Below, one piece after another: positions 40,821 to 53,500 of a stretch of 64,000 nucleotides of DNA. Below the pieces are notes generated by a model, which did no database searches, was not told the origin of the DNA, and was given only the letters and a program-made list of their open reading frames with translations. Positions within the stretch are counted from its first letter, which is position 1; each line of letters opens with the position of its first letter. The stretch spans positions 124,001-188,000 of the forward strand of contig JAFZPI010000043.1 of NCBI GenBank assembly GCA_017552615.1, written 5' to 3'. A program made the position numbers and the translations under genes. The stretch is from Clostridia bacterium. GTDB lineage: Bacteria; Bacillota; Clostridia; Christensenellales; Aristaeellaceae.

Positions 40821-42443
40821 TTATTCGCTTTTCTTTGTGAAAACACATTTCCCGCCGAGGTAACAGGCATCGACCTTGATCTGATGTAATCGGTTCGGAT
40901 CTCTCTCAAACGGGTTTCCGGATAGGACCGCAAAATCGGCCAGATACCCCGGTGCGATCCTTCCCTTGACTGACTCCTCAAAGCTGGCTTCCGCCCCGCG
41001 CCACGTGAAGCTGTCCAATGCTTCCTGCACAGAGAACGCCTGCCCCGGTAGATAAGGGCCTGTCCCGTCCAGCGATTTGCGTGTCACGGCACATTGAATG
41101 CCCGCCATGACGTCGGGCAGTTCCACCGGGCAATCCGATCCGTTGGAGACGCTGACACCTCCGTCCATCAGCGTTTTCCAGCTGTAGCTGGTGGACACCA
41201 GATCCCGGCCCACCCGCTTTTCGACAATGTGATTGTCATAGTCGAGGAAGATAGACTGGGCGTAGACATGGAGCCCCAAATCCCGGATGCGGTCCAGCTG
41301 ATCCGGGCGTGTGATCTGGCAGTGGACGATCCCGTGCCTGTGATTATCCCTCGGATTCTCAGCCTGTGCCCGTGCAATCGCGTCCAGGACCTGGTCGAGG
41401 CAGGCATCACCGATGGCGTGAACCGCCACCTGCATGCCTTGTTCATGGGCATAACCGATGATCGCGTTCAGGCATTCTTCCGATAGTAGCGGGAAACCCT
41501 TCGTATCCGGCGCATCGGCATAAGGCCGGCTCAGGTATGCGGTACGGCTGCCCAGGGAACCGTCTCCCAGGATCTTGACCGGTCCGATCCGGAACAGGTT
41601 GTCGCCTTTGCCGGTGCGGTTTCCCGCTTCGATGAAGCGGCGGAGATCGTCCAGTTTCGGGAACTGGACCTGCTCATTCACACGGACAGTCAGTTCACCG
41701 TTGGTCGCCATTTCACGGTAGATATCATGGACTGTCTCCCAGGACACACCAGGCAGCGTCAGGTCATCGTCCGTCTGCACACTGGTGATCCCGCGGCGGT
41801 TGACCTCCCGGCAAGCAGCGCGCAGCATCTCCCGGATCTCGCGCCGCCCTGGCACAGGGAGCACCCGTTGGACCAGCTCAATGGCGTTGTCGTAAAGCCG
41901 TCCGTCCGGCTGGCCGTCCGCGAGACCGATCGCCCCGCCTTCCGGCGAAACGGTATCAGGTCCGATCCCGGCAAGCGCGAGCGCCTTGCTGTTGACCACG
42001 CAACAGTGTCCGCAGGCGCGGGTCAGCATGATCGGGAACTCCATAGACACGCTGTCCAGGTCGTGCCTGTCTGGCATCCGGTGCACATCGGAGAAGAAAT
42101 CCTGGTTCCACCCGCGGCCCAGGAGCCATTGGCCATCCGGGAGTTCCTTCCCGGCAAGAGTATCCCGGAGATAGTCCAGCATCTCCGCAAGGCTCCCGGT
42201 GTGCCGGGCAAGCTGCGCCATCCGAAGTACATTGCCGAAACCCAGCAGATGCATATGTGAATCGTTGAATCCGGCGCAGACAAAGCGGCCCTGCAGGTCA
42301 ATGCGTGCATCAGAATCCGAAAGAAATGCGAGAACTTCCCGATTGCTCCCCACCTTCAGGAACCGGCCGTCTTCAACGAGAAAGGCCTGGCGGAGCAGTA
42401 ACTCCCCGGTATACACCTGCCCGTTGCAGTACGCTGTTTTCAT
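40821..42443 (-). CDS. Amidohydrolase, YtcJ/AepA type
   Basis: 540 residues from the ATG at 42443; GGGAG lies upstream, and an ATG eight codons earlier is an alternative. The amidohydrolase fold shows the metal motif FNDSHMHLLGFG, then AVHAIGDACLDQVLDAI and HCQITRPDQL, and a C-terminal NGSDCPVELPDVMAGIQCAVTRK with the Asp ligand, closing with KGRIAPGYLADFAVL. These zinc enzymes cleave amide or imine bonds in small molecules; the substrate is not predictable. It is divergent from the D-aminoacylase-like gene, so both could handle N-acyl compounds. Confidence 0.88.
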   Translation of the reverse strand: MKTAYCNGQVYTGELLLRQAFLVEDGRFLKVGSNREVLAFLSDSDARIDLQGRFVCAGFNDSHMHLLGFGNVLRMAQLARHTGSLAEMLDYLRDTLAGKELPDGQWLLGRGWNQDFFSDVHRMPDRHDLDSVSMEFPIMLTRACGHCCVVNSKALALAGIGPDTVSPEGGAIGLADGQPDGRLYDNAIELVQRVLPVPGRREIREMLRAACREVNRRGITSVQTDDDLTLPGVSWETVHDIYREMATNGELTVRVNEQVQFPKLDDLRRFIEAGNRTGKGDNLFRIGPVKILGDGSLGSRTAYLSRPYADAPDTKGFPLLSEECLNAIIGYAHEQGMQVAVHAIGDACLDQVLDAIARAQAENPRDNHRHGIVHCQITRPDQLDRIRDLGLHVYAQSIFLDYDNHIVEKRVGRDLVSTSYSWKTLMDGGVSVSNGSDCPVELPDVMAGIQCAVTRKSLDGTGPYLPGQAFSVQEALDSFTWRGAEASFEESVKGRIAPGYLADFAVLSGNPFERDPNRLHQIKVDACYLGGKCVFTKKSE

Positions 42444-42487
42444 CCCGTCTCGACTCCCGCCGTTCATTCCTTACGCCTACAGGTCGA

Positions 42488-42517
42488 ATGATAAACCTTC
42501 GGATATTGCTTCGTCAA
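42488..42517 (-). promoter_or_regulatory. Promoter of the amidohydrolase-HD-ktrBA run
   Basis: TTGACG (42512-42517 on the minus strand), an 18-base spacer and TATCAT (42488-42493). Confidence 0.65.
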
Positions 42518-42560
42518 GAGGCATTCGTGATGGTTTTGGTACAACAATCTTCCAAATGCT

Positions 42561-42588
42561 TTGTGTTTCCCGGTCGATGTGCTATACT
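42561..42588 (+). promoter_or_regulatory. Promoter of the D-aminoacylase-like gene
   Basis: TTGTGT (42561-42566), a 16-base spacer and TATACT (42583-42588), divergent from the promoter at 42488-42517. Confidence 0.6.
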
Positions 42589-42630
42589 CAATGCAGCATC
42601 CATCATTCCTCAAAGGAAGGAAGGAACCGT

Positions 42631-44229
42631 ATGAAACAGCTGATCAAGAATGCCAAAATCTATGACGGCACAGGCGCTGAACCCATGATGGGCGAAATCC
42701 TGATCGAAGACGACCGGATCGCGAAGATTGCCACGTCTGTTGACATCCCGGCCGACCGGGTCATTGATCTCAAGGGGAAATCGGTCACCTCCGGCTTTAT
42801 CGACGGTCATTCGCACAATGACTGGTTCGCGATCAAAAACGATCCCCTCCCCTACTTCAGCCCGTTCCTCAGGCAGGGCATCACGACCTTTGTCACCGGC
42901 AACTGCGGCGTTTCGGCCATTGGATTTGAGGGCGAATGCCCGTACCGGGACAAACTGGGCGGAGGTCTGTTTGACTATGAGGATACGCACGGGGTGTACG
43001 GGATGCCCGAGGATTACTTCCGGGCTACGGACCGGAACATGCCCTGCAACATGGCAGTCCTGGTGGGACATTGTTCGGCGCGCGCTGCCGTCGGCGGAAC
43101 CGAAAACCGTAAGCTGACCGAAACCGAAGAGAAAGCGATGCTCGCCATCCTAGAGAAAGCGCTACAGCAGGGCGCTGCTGGGATCTCCCTGGGACTCATG
43201 TACGAACCCGGGCTTTACGCGGACGTCGAAGAACTGAAAAAGGTCGCGGCTCTCTGTGTAAAGTACAACAAGCCCCTGACCGTGCATCCGCGCGCGGAAT
43301 CGAAGGTTTCGATGGCCTATCCGCAGCTTTTCGGGCGTTCCCATTTGTTGCGGGCCTTCGATGAACTGGTTGAGATTTCAAAGGGCACCCATTTGAAACT
43401 GCAGTACTCCCACGCGATCTTTGTCGGCCGGAAATCCTTCGGCGCGAAAGAAGAACTGCTGCGGATGATGGATCAGCTCCGAGCGGAGGGCGTCGATGTC
43501 ATGTTTGACATTTACAATGAGTGCCTGGGCGTCTCCGTCATTACGGTGATCCTGCCCGCGTGGTATCAGGGGATGACGCCGGCAGAGCGGCAAAAACCCT
43601 TCAACCGCCTGAAGCTGGCCGTGCTGGTCAAGGCCTCCGCAAAGCTCCTGGGCTTTGATTTTCCGGATATCCAAATTGCCTATATCGGTCCCGGGTATGA
43701 AAAGTACGAAGGCAAGAGCGTTCATGACATCGCAAAGGAAGAAGGCACAAGTGATCTGGCTGCCTATCTCAAGCTTTGTGAGCTCAGCCACTTCAAGGGC
43801 CGGGTCAACATGGGTCCCTATTCGACGCCGGAAATCATTTCCGAGTTCGAGCACAACCCGCACTGTCTCTACATGACAGACGCCTGGGTGGAAAAACACG
43901 GCGTCCAGAATCCCGCGATTTACGACTGCTACCCGAAGTTCCTGCGGGACGCCATGTTGGGCACCGGAGACACCCTGCCCAACACCATCCGGCGGATGAC
44001 CGGCGCCATCGCGGACCGCTACGGTCTCCGGGAGAGGGGTTATCTGAAGGAAGGCTACTATGCGGATCTGACGGTTTTCGATGAAGACGCGATCCAGTCC
44101 GCCGTCCCGGACCAGCCAAAGTCCTTCGGCATCGAAAAGGTCATGATCAACGGGCGAATGGCCCTCTGTGACGGACAACTGGATGAAGAAGCCCTGAAAA
44201 CCACCGGACGCGCCTTGCCGGTTCTTTGA
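42631..44229 (+). CDS. N-acyl-D-amino-acid deacylase family amidohydrolase
   Basis: 532 residues from the ATG at 42631 (AAGGAAGGAA upstream). The fold shows IKNAKIYDGTGAEPMMGEIL, the metal motif GFIDGHSHNDWF, the family Cys region GNCGVSAIGFE, HPRAESKVSMAYP and a closing LKEGYYADLTVFDEDAI. D-aminoacylases release D-amino acids from N-acyl forms; dihydroorotase-like relatives also exist, so the substrate is uncertain. It ends at a strong terminator. Confidence 0.88.
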   Translation: MKQLIKNAKIYDGTGAEPMMGEILIEDDRIAKIATSVDIPADRVIDLKGKSVTSGFIDGHSHNDWFAIKNDPLPYFSPFLRQGITTFVTGNCGVSAIGFEGECPYRDKLGGGLFDYEDTHGVYGMPEDYFRATDRNMPCNMAVLVGHCSARAAVGGTENRKLTETEEKAMLAILEKALQQGAAGISLGLMYEPGLYADVEELKKVAALCVKYNKPLTVHPRAESKVSMAYPQLFGRSHLLRAFDELVEISKGTHLKLQYSHAIFVGRKSFGAKEELLRMMDQLRAEGVDVMFDIYNECLGVSVITVILPAWYQGMTPAERQKPFNRLKLAVLVKASAKLLGFDFPDIQIAYIGPGYEKYEGKSVHDIAKEEGTSDLAAYLKLCELSHFKGRVNMGPYSTPEIISEFEHNPHCLYMTDAWVEKHGVQNPAIYDCYPKFLRDAMLGTGDTLPNTIRRMTGAIADRYGLRERGYLKEGYYADLTVFDEDAIQSAVPDQPKSFGIEKVMINGRMALCDGQLDEEALKTTGRALPVL

Positions 44230-44265
44230 CAAGCGGGTGGAATACAGATTAATGTGTCGTAAAAG

Positions 44266-44313
44266 AGACGGATGGAGCAGACGTCTTACGTTTGAAAACC
44301 ATCCGTCTTTTTC
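44266..44313 (+). terminator. Terminator after the D-aminoacylase-like gene
   Basis: AGACGGATGG (44266-44275) and CCATCCGTCT (44299-44308) form a perfect 10-base stem followed by TTTTCTG. Confidence 0.9.
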
Positions 44314-44367
44314 TGTTTCCGAAACGGAGTTATTCTTGTCTTTTTTCAAATTTTCTTCCTTAATAAA

Positions 44368-44401
44368 TTGACGGATTGCAAATTCTGTCGTACCATATAA
44401 T
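44368..44401 (+). promoter_or_regulatory. Possible promoter of the giant FecR-MBG gene
   Basis: A perfect TATAAT stands at 44396-44401. The best -35 match, TTGACG (44368-44373), is 22 bases away, too far for a standard promoter; a TTGCAA at 44376 is too near. An activator or another sigma factor may be needed. The leader to the ATG is about 105 bases. Confidence 0.35.
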
Positions 44402-44513
44402 AGAGGGCAATGTAAGCTGTCTGAAGTATGTCCCCGGATGGCCGTGCTCTGCTGAATCAAAATCAATGATCCTCTGCGGAATTTACGCTCATTAGAGGAA
44501 AGGAGATCCCTGT

Positions 44514-47500
44514 ATGAACCGGAAAATCACCATCGCAACGCGTATGGTCGCCGTTCTTGCGCTGTTCCTCGCACTGGCCCTGTGCGCTGGTGCGGCGGCA
44601 GACTCCTATGACGCGAACACCATGCGCCTTCTGCGATACGAGGGCAGTGTCGAAATCTATGATCCGACCGGCCTGCCGCGCTTTGTGCTGGAAAATGTGC
44701 GCTTCTCCAGCGGTGAATCCATGGAGACCGGCGTCGACAGCCTGGCGTCCGTGGGTCTGGACGACACGAAGATCGTGACGCTGGACGCCTCGACGCGCGT
44801 GGATTTCGTCCAGGAGTCCGGGCACATCCTGCTGAACCTGAAGCAAGGTTCCATTTTCCTTGATGTGCAGGAGAAGCTGGATGAAAACGAGAGCCTGGAC
44901 ATCCAGACTACGACCATGACAGTCGGCATCCGGGGTACGGTCATCTTTGTTTCCGAGGATGTGAATGCGTCCGGCTCCGGCAGGACGACCCTTGAGGTCT
45001 TTGAGGGAACCGCCCAGGTCGACTGCACGGATCCGTCCGGTGCCCACCGTCTGATAGCGGTCCCCGCAGGCCAGGCCATCACGATCGAGTCACAGCCCGG
45101 AGCAAACGGCGAAGGCACCGTGATCACCCAGCAGCCCGTGAACGCCATGAACGCCTTTGTGACAAAACTGGTCATGGAAGATGAGCGGCTCATCAAGCGC
45201 GTCCAGGAGGCAAGCCCGGAGGGACAGGCACTGATCAGCGGTACAACAGCCCCTGCGGATCAACAGGAAATCCCCGACGGCTATCCCGACGACGGTAATT
45301 GGACATGGGATGAAACCGTCACCCTGACCGCCCAATCCGCCAGTAAACTCTATGACGGCACACCGCTGTCAAGGCCCTCGGATGTACTGGTCTCCGGCCT
45401 GCCGGTGGGTCTGAATATCGTCGTTTCCGCTCGCGGAAGCCTGACAAATGCCGGAAGCACCGCCAATGAGATTGCCAGATACACGATCGTGAACGGCAAC
45501 GGCGAAGACGTGACAGACCGTTTCACATCCATCAAGACCGTAAACGGCATTCTCCGGGTGGATCCCGTGCCGGTCACAGTCTGGACCGGAAGCGCCAAAA
45601 AGTATTACGACGGCGAGCCCCTGACCTGCACGGACGCGGGGCTGGAAGTCAACCCCGCCTATGAGTACGGTGCCGTCGAATGGCGGAACACATCCCTCGT
45701 CACCCGGACCGCCCTGGGCAGCGAGACCATGATCGCCGTCAGCGGCACGATCTGGGTCCACGGGTCCAGTCCCATGACCGGGAAAACGGAAGACATCGCC
45801 CTCCTCGCGGGGCAGCGGCTTTCCGTCCGTATCGATACCGTAGACGGCAAGAACAACATCACCTATGAGATCGTCAAGCTGAAGCCTGAGGAACTCCCCG
45901 AGGAAGTCCTGCGCCTCTACGCGGACAACCCCGAACTGTTGGAGCAGGCCTGTATCGACGCCGAATGGGATCCGGAGGAGCTCCGCGGGTTGATTGCCAA
46001 TCTGAAGCCAGTCTCTGCCGTCACGAGCAAAAAGAACGGCCTGGTCGTCGGCAACTCCGTCCGGGAAGACCTGATGCAGGATTCCGCTAACGTCCGCATC
46101 ACCATTGATACAGACCTCACGCAGATCCGCAACCGTCCCCTGAACGGAGACGAAGCGCACTTCACCCCCATCGAACTGGAACCCACCATTACCGTCATCA
46201 CAACCGGCTCCCAGACCGAAGTGGGCGAAAGCGACAACACCTACGAGATCGATTGGGGCGGGGCGATTGAGTCCAACTACGTGATCGAGGGAGAGAAGCT
46301 TGGCAAGCTGACCGTCCTGCCGGTCCATGACGGCCGGGTCACCCTGACAGCCGCCTCCGCCGGGAAAGTCTATGACGGAGAGCCGCTCGAGGACAGCACC
46401 TTCGGGGTCGATGGCCTGCCGTCCGGCTACATTGCCACGGCGACGGTCGAAGGCAGCCTGACCGAAGCGGGTACCGCCGAGAACAAGATCACATCCTACA
46501 AAATCCATGACATGGACGGCGAGGATGTCACGGAATCCTTCACGAACCTTGAAACCGTCAGCGGCACGCTCACAGTCGAGCCCCTGTCGCTGGACCTTAA
46601 CGTCGGCGGCGCCACCGCTTCCTACAACGGCGACGTCTATGTCCCCACCCCCACGCTCACCTACCTGAACGGCGACCATGTCGGGGAAACCGTGAACGGC
46701 ACCCGGACCAGCAACCGTGCGCATCCGCATGTGGCCAGCAGCTCGCCGGTCGGGATGCGTGCAGCTTCCAGAGGCGCCACCTTCGAGTTCATCCTCTTCA
46801 CGAACGACAAGATCGAAGTCACCATCTCCGGTACAGGGACAGGCGCCGGAACCTATACGCTGACCGCGGCGGTGAGTGTCCTGTCCGGCAGCATCTCGGA
46901 CTTTGCGCTGACGTTCTCGGAGACAACGCTCACGATCGAGCCCCTTGAGCTGTCGATCACCACGCCCTCGGCCAGCAAGCCTTATGACGGCTCCGCCCTG
47001 ACCGCGACAGACGCGGTCGTCACCGGCCTCGCGGACGGCGAGACGATCACGGTCAATGTGACCGGCACGATCACCGACGTCGGCACAGTCGAAAACACGT
47101 ATACGATCGACTGGGGCGATACGAACAGCGATAACTATACAATCAATCATACCCTGGGCACCCTGGAAGTCACCGCCTATACCATGCCCGTCACGATCAC
47201 CGCCGCGACGGCTTCCCAGCCCTATGACGGCACGACCCTGACCGACAGCTCTTATGAGGTCACCGGCCTGCCGGACGGCTTCACCTGCGAGGCCGTGGTC
47301 ACCGGCAGCCAGCACGGCCTGGGAACCAGTGACAACACGGTTGAGTCCTACTTCATCTACAACACGGACAATATCGACGTCACCGTCGCGTTCACGAATG
47401 TCACAACGACAAACGGCACGCTGACTGTCACAACGAACGACACACCCATCACACTCACCGCAAGTTCTTTCACTATGGCCTACAACGGCCAGCTGCGGTC

Positions 47501-50500
47501 CGGATTCGGCGGCGTCACGGTGGAAGGCGTGCCGGAAGCTGTACAGGTCACGGCTTCGACGCAGTGGACAGCCAAGAACGCCGGCGAGTATCCGCTCAAT
47601 GTGTCATATTATATGACTGACAGTGAGATGACGGACGATCCCGCGGACTGTTTCACGAACATCACGGTCGTCAACGGCACCCTGACCGTCACGCCAATCC
47701 CGCTGACCATCACCACGCCCAGCCTCAGCAAGATCTACGACGGCACCCCGCTGACCGGCGGCGAAGCCACCGTGACCGGCCTCGCGGGCAGCGATACCAT
47801 CACCGTCACCACGTCCTCCCTGACCAATGTCGGCACCGCCCCGAATGATTACACCATCGACTGGGGTACGGTCAGTAAAGACAACTATACTGTCACCGAT
47901 GAGATCGGCACCCTCGAAGTGACCGGCGTCCTTACCTCTGTCACCTTCACCGCCCCATCCGCCTCCAAAGTATTCGATGGCACGGCTCTGACCGCGGAAG
48001 AAGTGACGGTCTCCGGCCTGCCGGACGGCTATACCTTCGAAGCTGTCGCGACCGGTACCCAGACCGACGTCGGCAGCAGTTCAAACCTCGTCGGGACCTA
48101 TTTCATCTACAAAGACGGCGAAGATGTCACGGACAACTTCCTGGACATCAGCACCGTTGACGGCACGCTGACCGTCGAGCCGCTGGAGATCACCTTTGAT
48201 ATGAATGCCCAGTCCGGTGTGTACGGCGAATCCTCGCTCGGTACCGGAACTCGCAGCCAATATTACGCCAACGGCACGCATTCAGGCGAAGGGTTAGAGT
48301 ATATCAGCGGGTCTGCACTTCAATACGGCTCCGTCGGGCTTTACCGAACATTCGCGGGTGACAGCATCGCCCTGCGTGTTCTGGACGAACCGCCCCGCAA
48401 CGTGGGTGATCGCACCCTTAACGTTTCTGTCTGGGTCGAAAGCGGAAACGACGCTAATTATACTTTGTCCGTCATCAATGCCAACTACACCATCAGCCCT
48501 GCCCCGTTGACCATCACCACCGGTTCTGCCAGCAAAATCTACGACGGCACAGCGCTGACTGCTCCGGTCACGGTTACCGGACTGGCCAGCAGCGATGAAA
48601 GCAAAGTCACCATCACCGCCACCGGCAGCATCACCGATGTCGGCAGCACGCCCAACACCTACACCATCGACTGGGGCGATGTCCTGAGCACCAACTACAC
48701 ACTCACAGAGGAGATCGGCACCCTCGAGGTGACCGGCGTCCTTACCCCTGTCACCTTCACCGCGCCGTCCGCCTCCAAGGTTTACGACGGCACCGCCCTG
48801 ACCGCGGAGGAAGTGACAGCCTCCGGCCTGCCGGACGGCTATACCTTCGAGGCCGTCGCGACCGGTACGCAGACTGACGCCGGCAGCAGCGCGAACCCTG
48901 TCGGGACCTATTTCATCTACAAAGGCGGCGAAGATGTTACATCCAGCTTCCTGAACATCAGCACAGTTGACGGCACCCTGACCGTTGAGCCGCTGAAGAT
49001 CGACTTTGACATGGACGGCGCAGTCATGGCCCGTGTCTATGGCCAGAGTGCCCCCGAAAGGACAAGAAGGGCATCCTACCTCAACGGCATACATTCCGGT
49101 GAAGAAATCACGGATTTCGAATTAACAGGTAATGCTTATGGCGGAGCCTTCGGCACCGAATACAGCGGCAGCAGTTCCGTTTACAAGTACTCTTTATTCA
49201 CCGGTGACACCGTTTCCCTGCGCGTCTTTGGCTTTGGCACGCTGGCCGACAATGCCGGAGATCACATTATTAGATCCACAGCCACGCTTAGCGAAGGTCT
49301 GGACGCAAACTATATCATCACGGTTTCCAATACCGACTTCACCATCACACCCGCTCCCGTGACGATCACCACCGGCTCCGCCAGCAAAGCTTATGACGGC
49401 ACGGAACTGACAGCTCCGGTCACGGTTACCGGTTTGACCAGCTACGACGAAAGCAAAGTCACCATCACTGCCACCGGCACCCAGACCGACGTGGGCAGTA
49501 CGGCCAATACCTATAACCTTGATTGGGGCGATGCCCTTAGCACCAACTACACACTCACGGAAAGCATCGGTACCCTGACCGTTGAGAAGGTGGCTGTGGC
49601 TATCGACATTGTCGACACGGAGGTTACCTTCAACAACGGCTACAACTTCGTGAACGTGACCGTCACCTGCGACACGACTTTCACTTCGGAGTTCCACGGC
49701 GACCAGAATTACGCTGTGACCCTGCCCGGCGCGAGAGTGGAGCTCACCTTCAACGAGTCAGCCAAGCGGAAGAGCGCAGGCGTCAGTGAGCTGACCGCCG
49801 AGGTCAGCGACTGGTCGTACGGCAACCCGGACAACTTCAACGTTACAATCTCGGGCGGCACGCTCACGGTCAACCCCGCGCCGATCACGATCACCACCGG
49901 TTCTGCCGAAAAGTATTACGACGGCACACCGCTGACCAGCAATGAGTTCACGGTCACCGGTTTCCCGTCCGGCGAAGTCATCAACATTTCGACCACCGGT
50001 TCCATCACGGACATCGGCAGCACGTCGAACACCTACGTCATCAACTCCTGGAACGGATGGGAGCCTGGAAACTATAAGATCACGGATGACCTCGGCACCC
50101 TGACGATCCTCGAACCGGGTATAATCACCGTCACCACCGGCTCCGCCAATCGGACGTATAACGGCGAGGCGCTGACCAGCAGCGAAGCGAGCATCAGCGG
50201 CCTGCTGCCCGAGGATGAGGGCAAAGTGACCGTCACTGCCACCGGCAGCATCACCGATGTCGGTACGGCGCAGAACACCTATATCATTGACTGGGGTACG
50301 GTTGACAACACCAGCTACACGATCAAAGAAGAACTCGGCACCCTGACCGTTGAGAAGATGGCTGTGGACATCGACATTGTCGACACGGAGGTTACCTTCA
50401 ACAACGGATACAACTTCGTGGACGTAGCCGTCACCAGCGACGCGACTCTCTCTTCGGAGTTCCTCGGCAATACGTATTACGCTGTGAATCTGCCCGGCGC

Positions 50501-53500
50501 AAGGATGAGGCTCGCTTTCAACACGTCCGCAAAGCGGAAGAGCGCTGGTACAACCGAACTGACCGCTGAGATTGACGAGTGGACATACGGCAACCCCGAC
50601 AACTTCAACGTGACGATCTCGGGCGGCACCCTCACCGTGAAGCCCGCCCCGATCACGATCACCACCGGCTCGGCCACAAAGGTCTATGACGGACAGCCGC
50701 TGACGAGTGACGATTACACGGTCACCGGTTTCCCGTCCGGCGAAGCCATCAACATTTCGACCACCGGTTCCATCACGAAAGTCGGCAGCATATCCAACAC
50801 CTACGTCATCAACTCCTGGAACGGATGGGAACCCGGAAACTATGAGATCACGGATAATCTCGGCACCCTGACAGTCGAAGAACTGCAGCTCAACTTCACC
50901 ATCAGCGACAATGAATACACGTATACGACCAGCGTCGGAGCTGTCCCGTATGCTGCTGTGACTTTGACCATCGGCAACGGCCCGCACGCGGGTGAGACTG
51001 TCGCTTACACTTCACGCCAGTACACGGCGAATTCGGCAACTGGCAAGATCTCACAGCAAACCATGTTCTATACACTGTTTACGGATGACCATGTCTCCTA
51101 CGCCATCCGCGGAATGGACCTGGATGCGAAGACTTACACCGTCAGCGGCGAACTGCACGGGGTATCCGGTTACGAAACAAACCTTTTGAACTTCACCGTG
51201 ACTGGCAACACCGCCAACTGGACGATCAACCCGCGGCCGCTGACCATCACCACGTCCTCGGCTTCCAAAGCCTACGACGGGACAGCGCTGACGAGCAGCG
51301 GCGTCACCGTGACCGGCCTGACCGATCTGGACGCAGGCAAAGTGACCGTGACCGCCACCGGCACGATCACGGATGTCGGCACAGCCGATAACACCTATAC
51401 CATCGACTGGGGCGGCGTCAATCAGGATAACTACGCGATCACCAAGACCTACGGCAAGCTCGAAGTGACCCCCAACGACGGTTCCGTGATCCTCACCGCA
51501 GCCTCCGCCACCAAGGTATATGACGGCAAGGAGCTGACAGCCAACAAGGTCACAGCGTCGGGACTTCCGTCGGGCTTCACCTTCGAAGCCACCGCTTCCG
51601 GCAGCCAGACAGAGGCTGGCAGCAGCGACAACCAGATTACAGACTACACTATCTTTAACGCCGACCACGAGGCCGTGACCGGCAGCTTTTCCGACGTCAC
51701 GCTTAAGAACGGCACCCTGACGGTGACCAAGCTGCCGGTGACCGTCGACCTGGGCGGCGGAACCGTCGAGTTTGACGGAAAATATCACGGTGCCAATGTC
51801 ACCGTGACCTGTGACAACCCCAATCTCGGTGTATACTTTGTGGCTGACATGTGGCACGCCGCGCTTCCGGATGCAGAAAACGGACACTTCTGCTTTTATG
51901 CCATCCATTCTCTCCGGATGGCTGGTACCACGACATTTGAGATCATGACGCTCCAGGGTGATGCCAACTTCGATCTTACCTTTGTCAACGACACCCTGAC
52001 CGTCACGCCCAGTACATCGCCGGTCGTCGTCACCGCAAATTCCGCCACCAAGCCTTACGACGGCACGGCGCTGAGCGCAAACGGCGTATCCGCGTCCGGT
52101 CTGCCAGATATCGATCTGGACGGTGTGACCCTGACTTGCACCGGCACCGCGTCCGGCAGTCAGACCGACGCCGGAACCTCTGCCAATACCGTGACGTCCT
52201 GGAAGATCGTCGATAATTACGGCAACGACTGGACCGCCAGCTTCGGCAACGTCACCACGGCGAACGGTACGCTCGAAGTCACGCCGCTAAATGTGGAGAT
52301 CAAACTGACCCTTGCCCGGCATGAGTTCGTGTACGGTGAGGACCTGTATCTCCCCTCTGAAGTGGATTCTATGATCACAGCCACCGTGACCCCCGATACC
52401 GCTTGTGAAGTAAACGCGGTTGAAGGCGGCTGGTTCGTCAATTTTGCGGACATCTCGATCGGCGTGTCGTATCCGGCTCCCTATAACGCCGAAGCGATTG
52501 GAAACGGGACGATTTCCGTCAGCACCGACGATATCATCTATTATGATGAGAATCCCGACAACATGGTGCTGAGCTTTGTCGGCGATACGTACACCGTCAC
52601 CCCAGCTACGCTGACCGTCACCACCGGCTCCGCCAGCAAGACGTATGACAGCACGCCGCTGACCAAAGATGAAGCGAGCCTCACCGGCCTGTACTTCCTG
52701 GATGAAGGGAAAATCACCGTCACCGCCACTGGCACAATCACCGACGCGGGAACTGCAGACAATACCTACAGCATTGACTGGGGCGACGCAGATCCGAACA
52801 ACTACACGATCTCCGAGAATCTCGGCACCCTGACCGTGGAACCGCTCGGCGTGGAATTCGACCTCAACTGCTGGGACACCAACTACTTATATGATGAACC
52901 GACCGTGTATATGCACGATGTCACCGGTACCTATGAAGGCGGTGAAGCAGTCGAAAAGGTCAGCGAGGAATACACTTCTCCCAATACGACGACAGCCATT
53001 TTCAACCTGACCGGCGGCGGGAAAGTGCAGTTGGTCTCTGACGGCCATGAGACTGCGCAAGTCGGCAGTTACACGATGATTCCCGCCGTCACCATGCTTG
53101 AGGGCAACGCCGGGAATTACAACATTACATACACAGACAACACCGGCACCATCTCACCTCGACGCGTTGTCTTCTACCTCGCGGGCGGCGATCGGTACGA
53201 CAGCGAGTATAACCCATTCTTCACCTATGACGGGGTGTTCCACGGTTCCGACCTGTATGTGTGGACCGGACTTGAAATGCCTGACTTTGGGCTCACACAG
53301 CTCAGTTCAACCCAGTGGCGGATCGACTGGTGCAACGGGGACCAGACCGAAGTCACAGTCACGGGTGGCGGCACCGAGCCTGGCGAATATCCGCTAACCT
53401 GCACTTACAGCTTCACCTCCGGCAGCGCAGCCAACTACAATATCGAACTGGATTATACCACTGTGCGGATTGCCATGGACGACAGAACCTATACCTTAAC

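Noticed and set aside
47921..50872. Direct repeats as a CRISPR or tandem satellite.
   Set aside because: They are long in-frame protein repeats inside one coding sequence.
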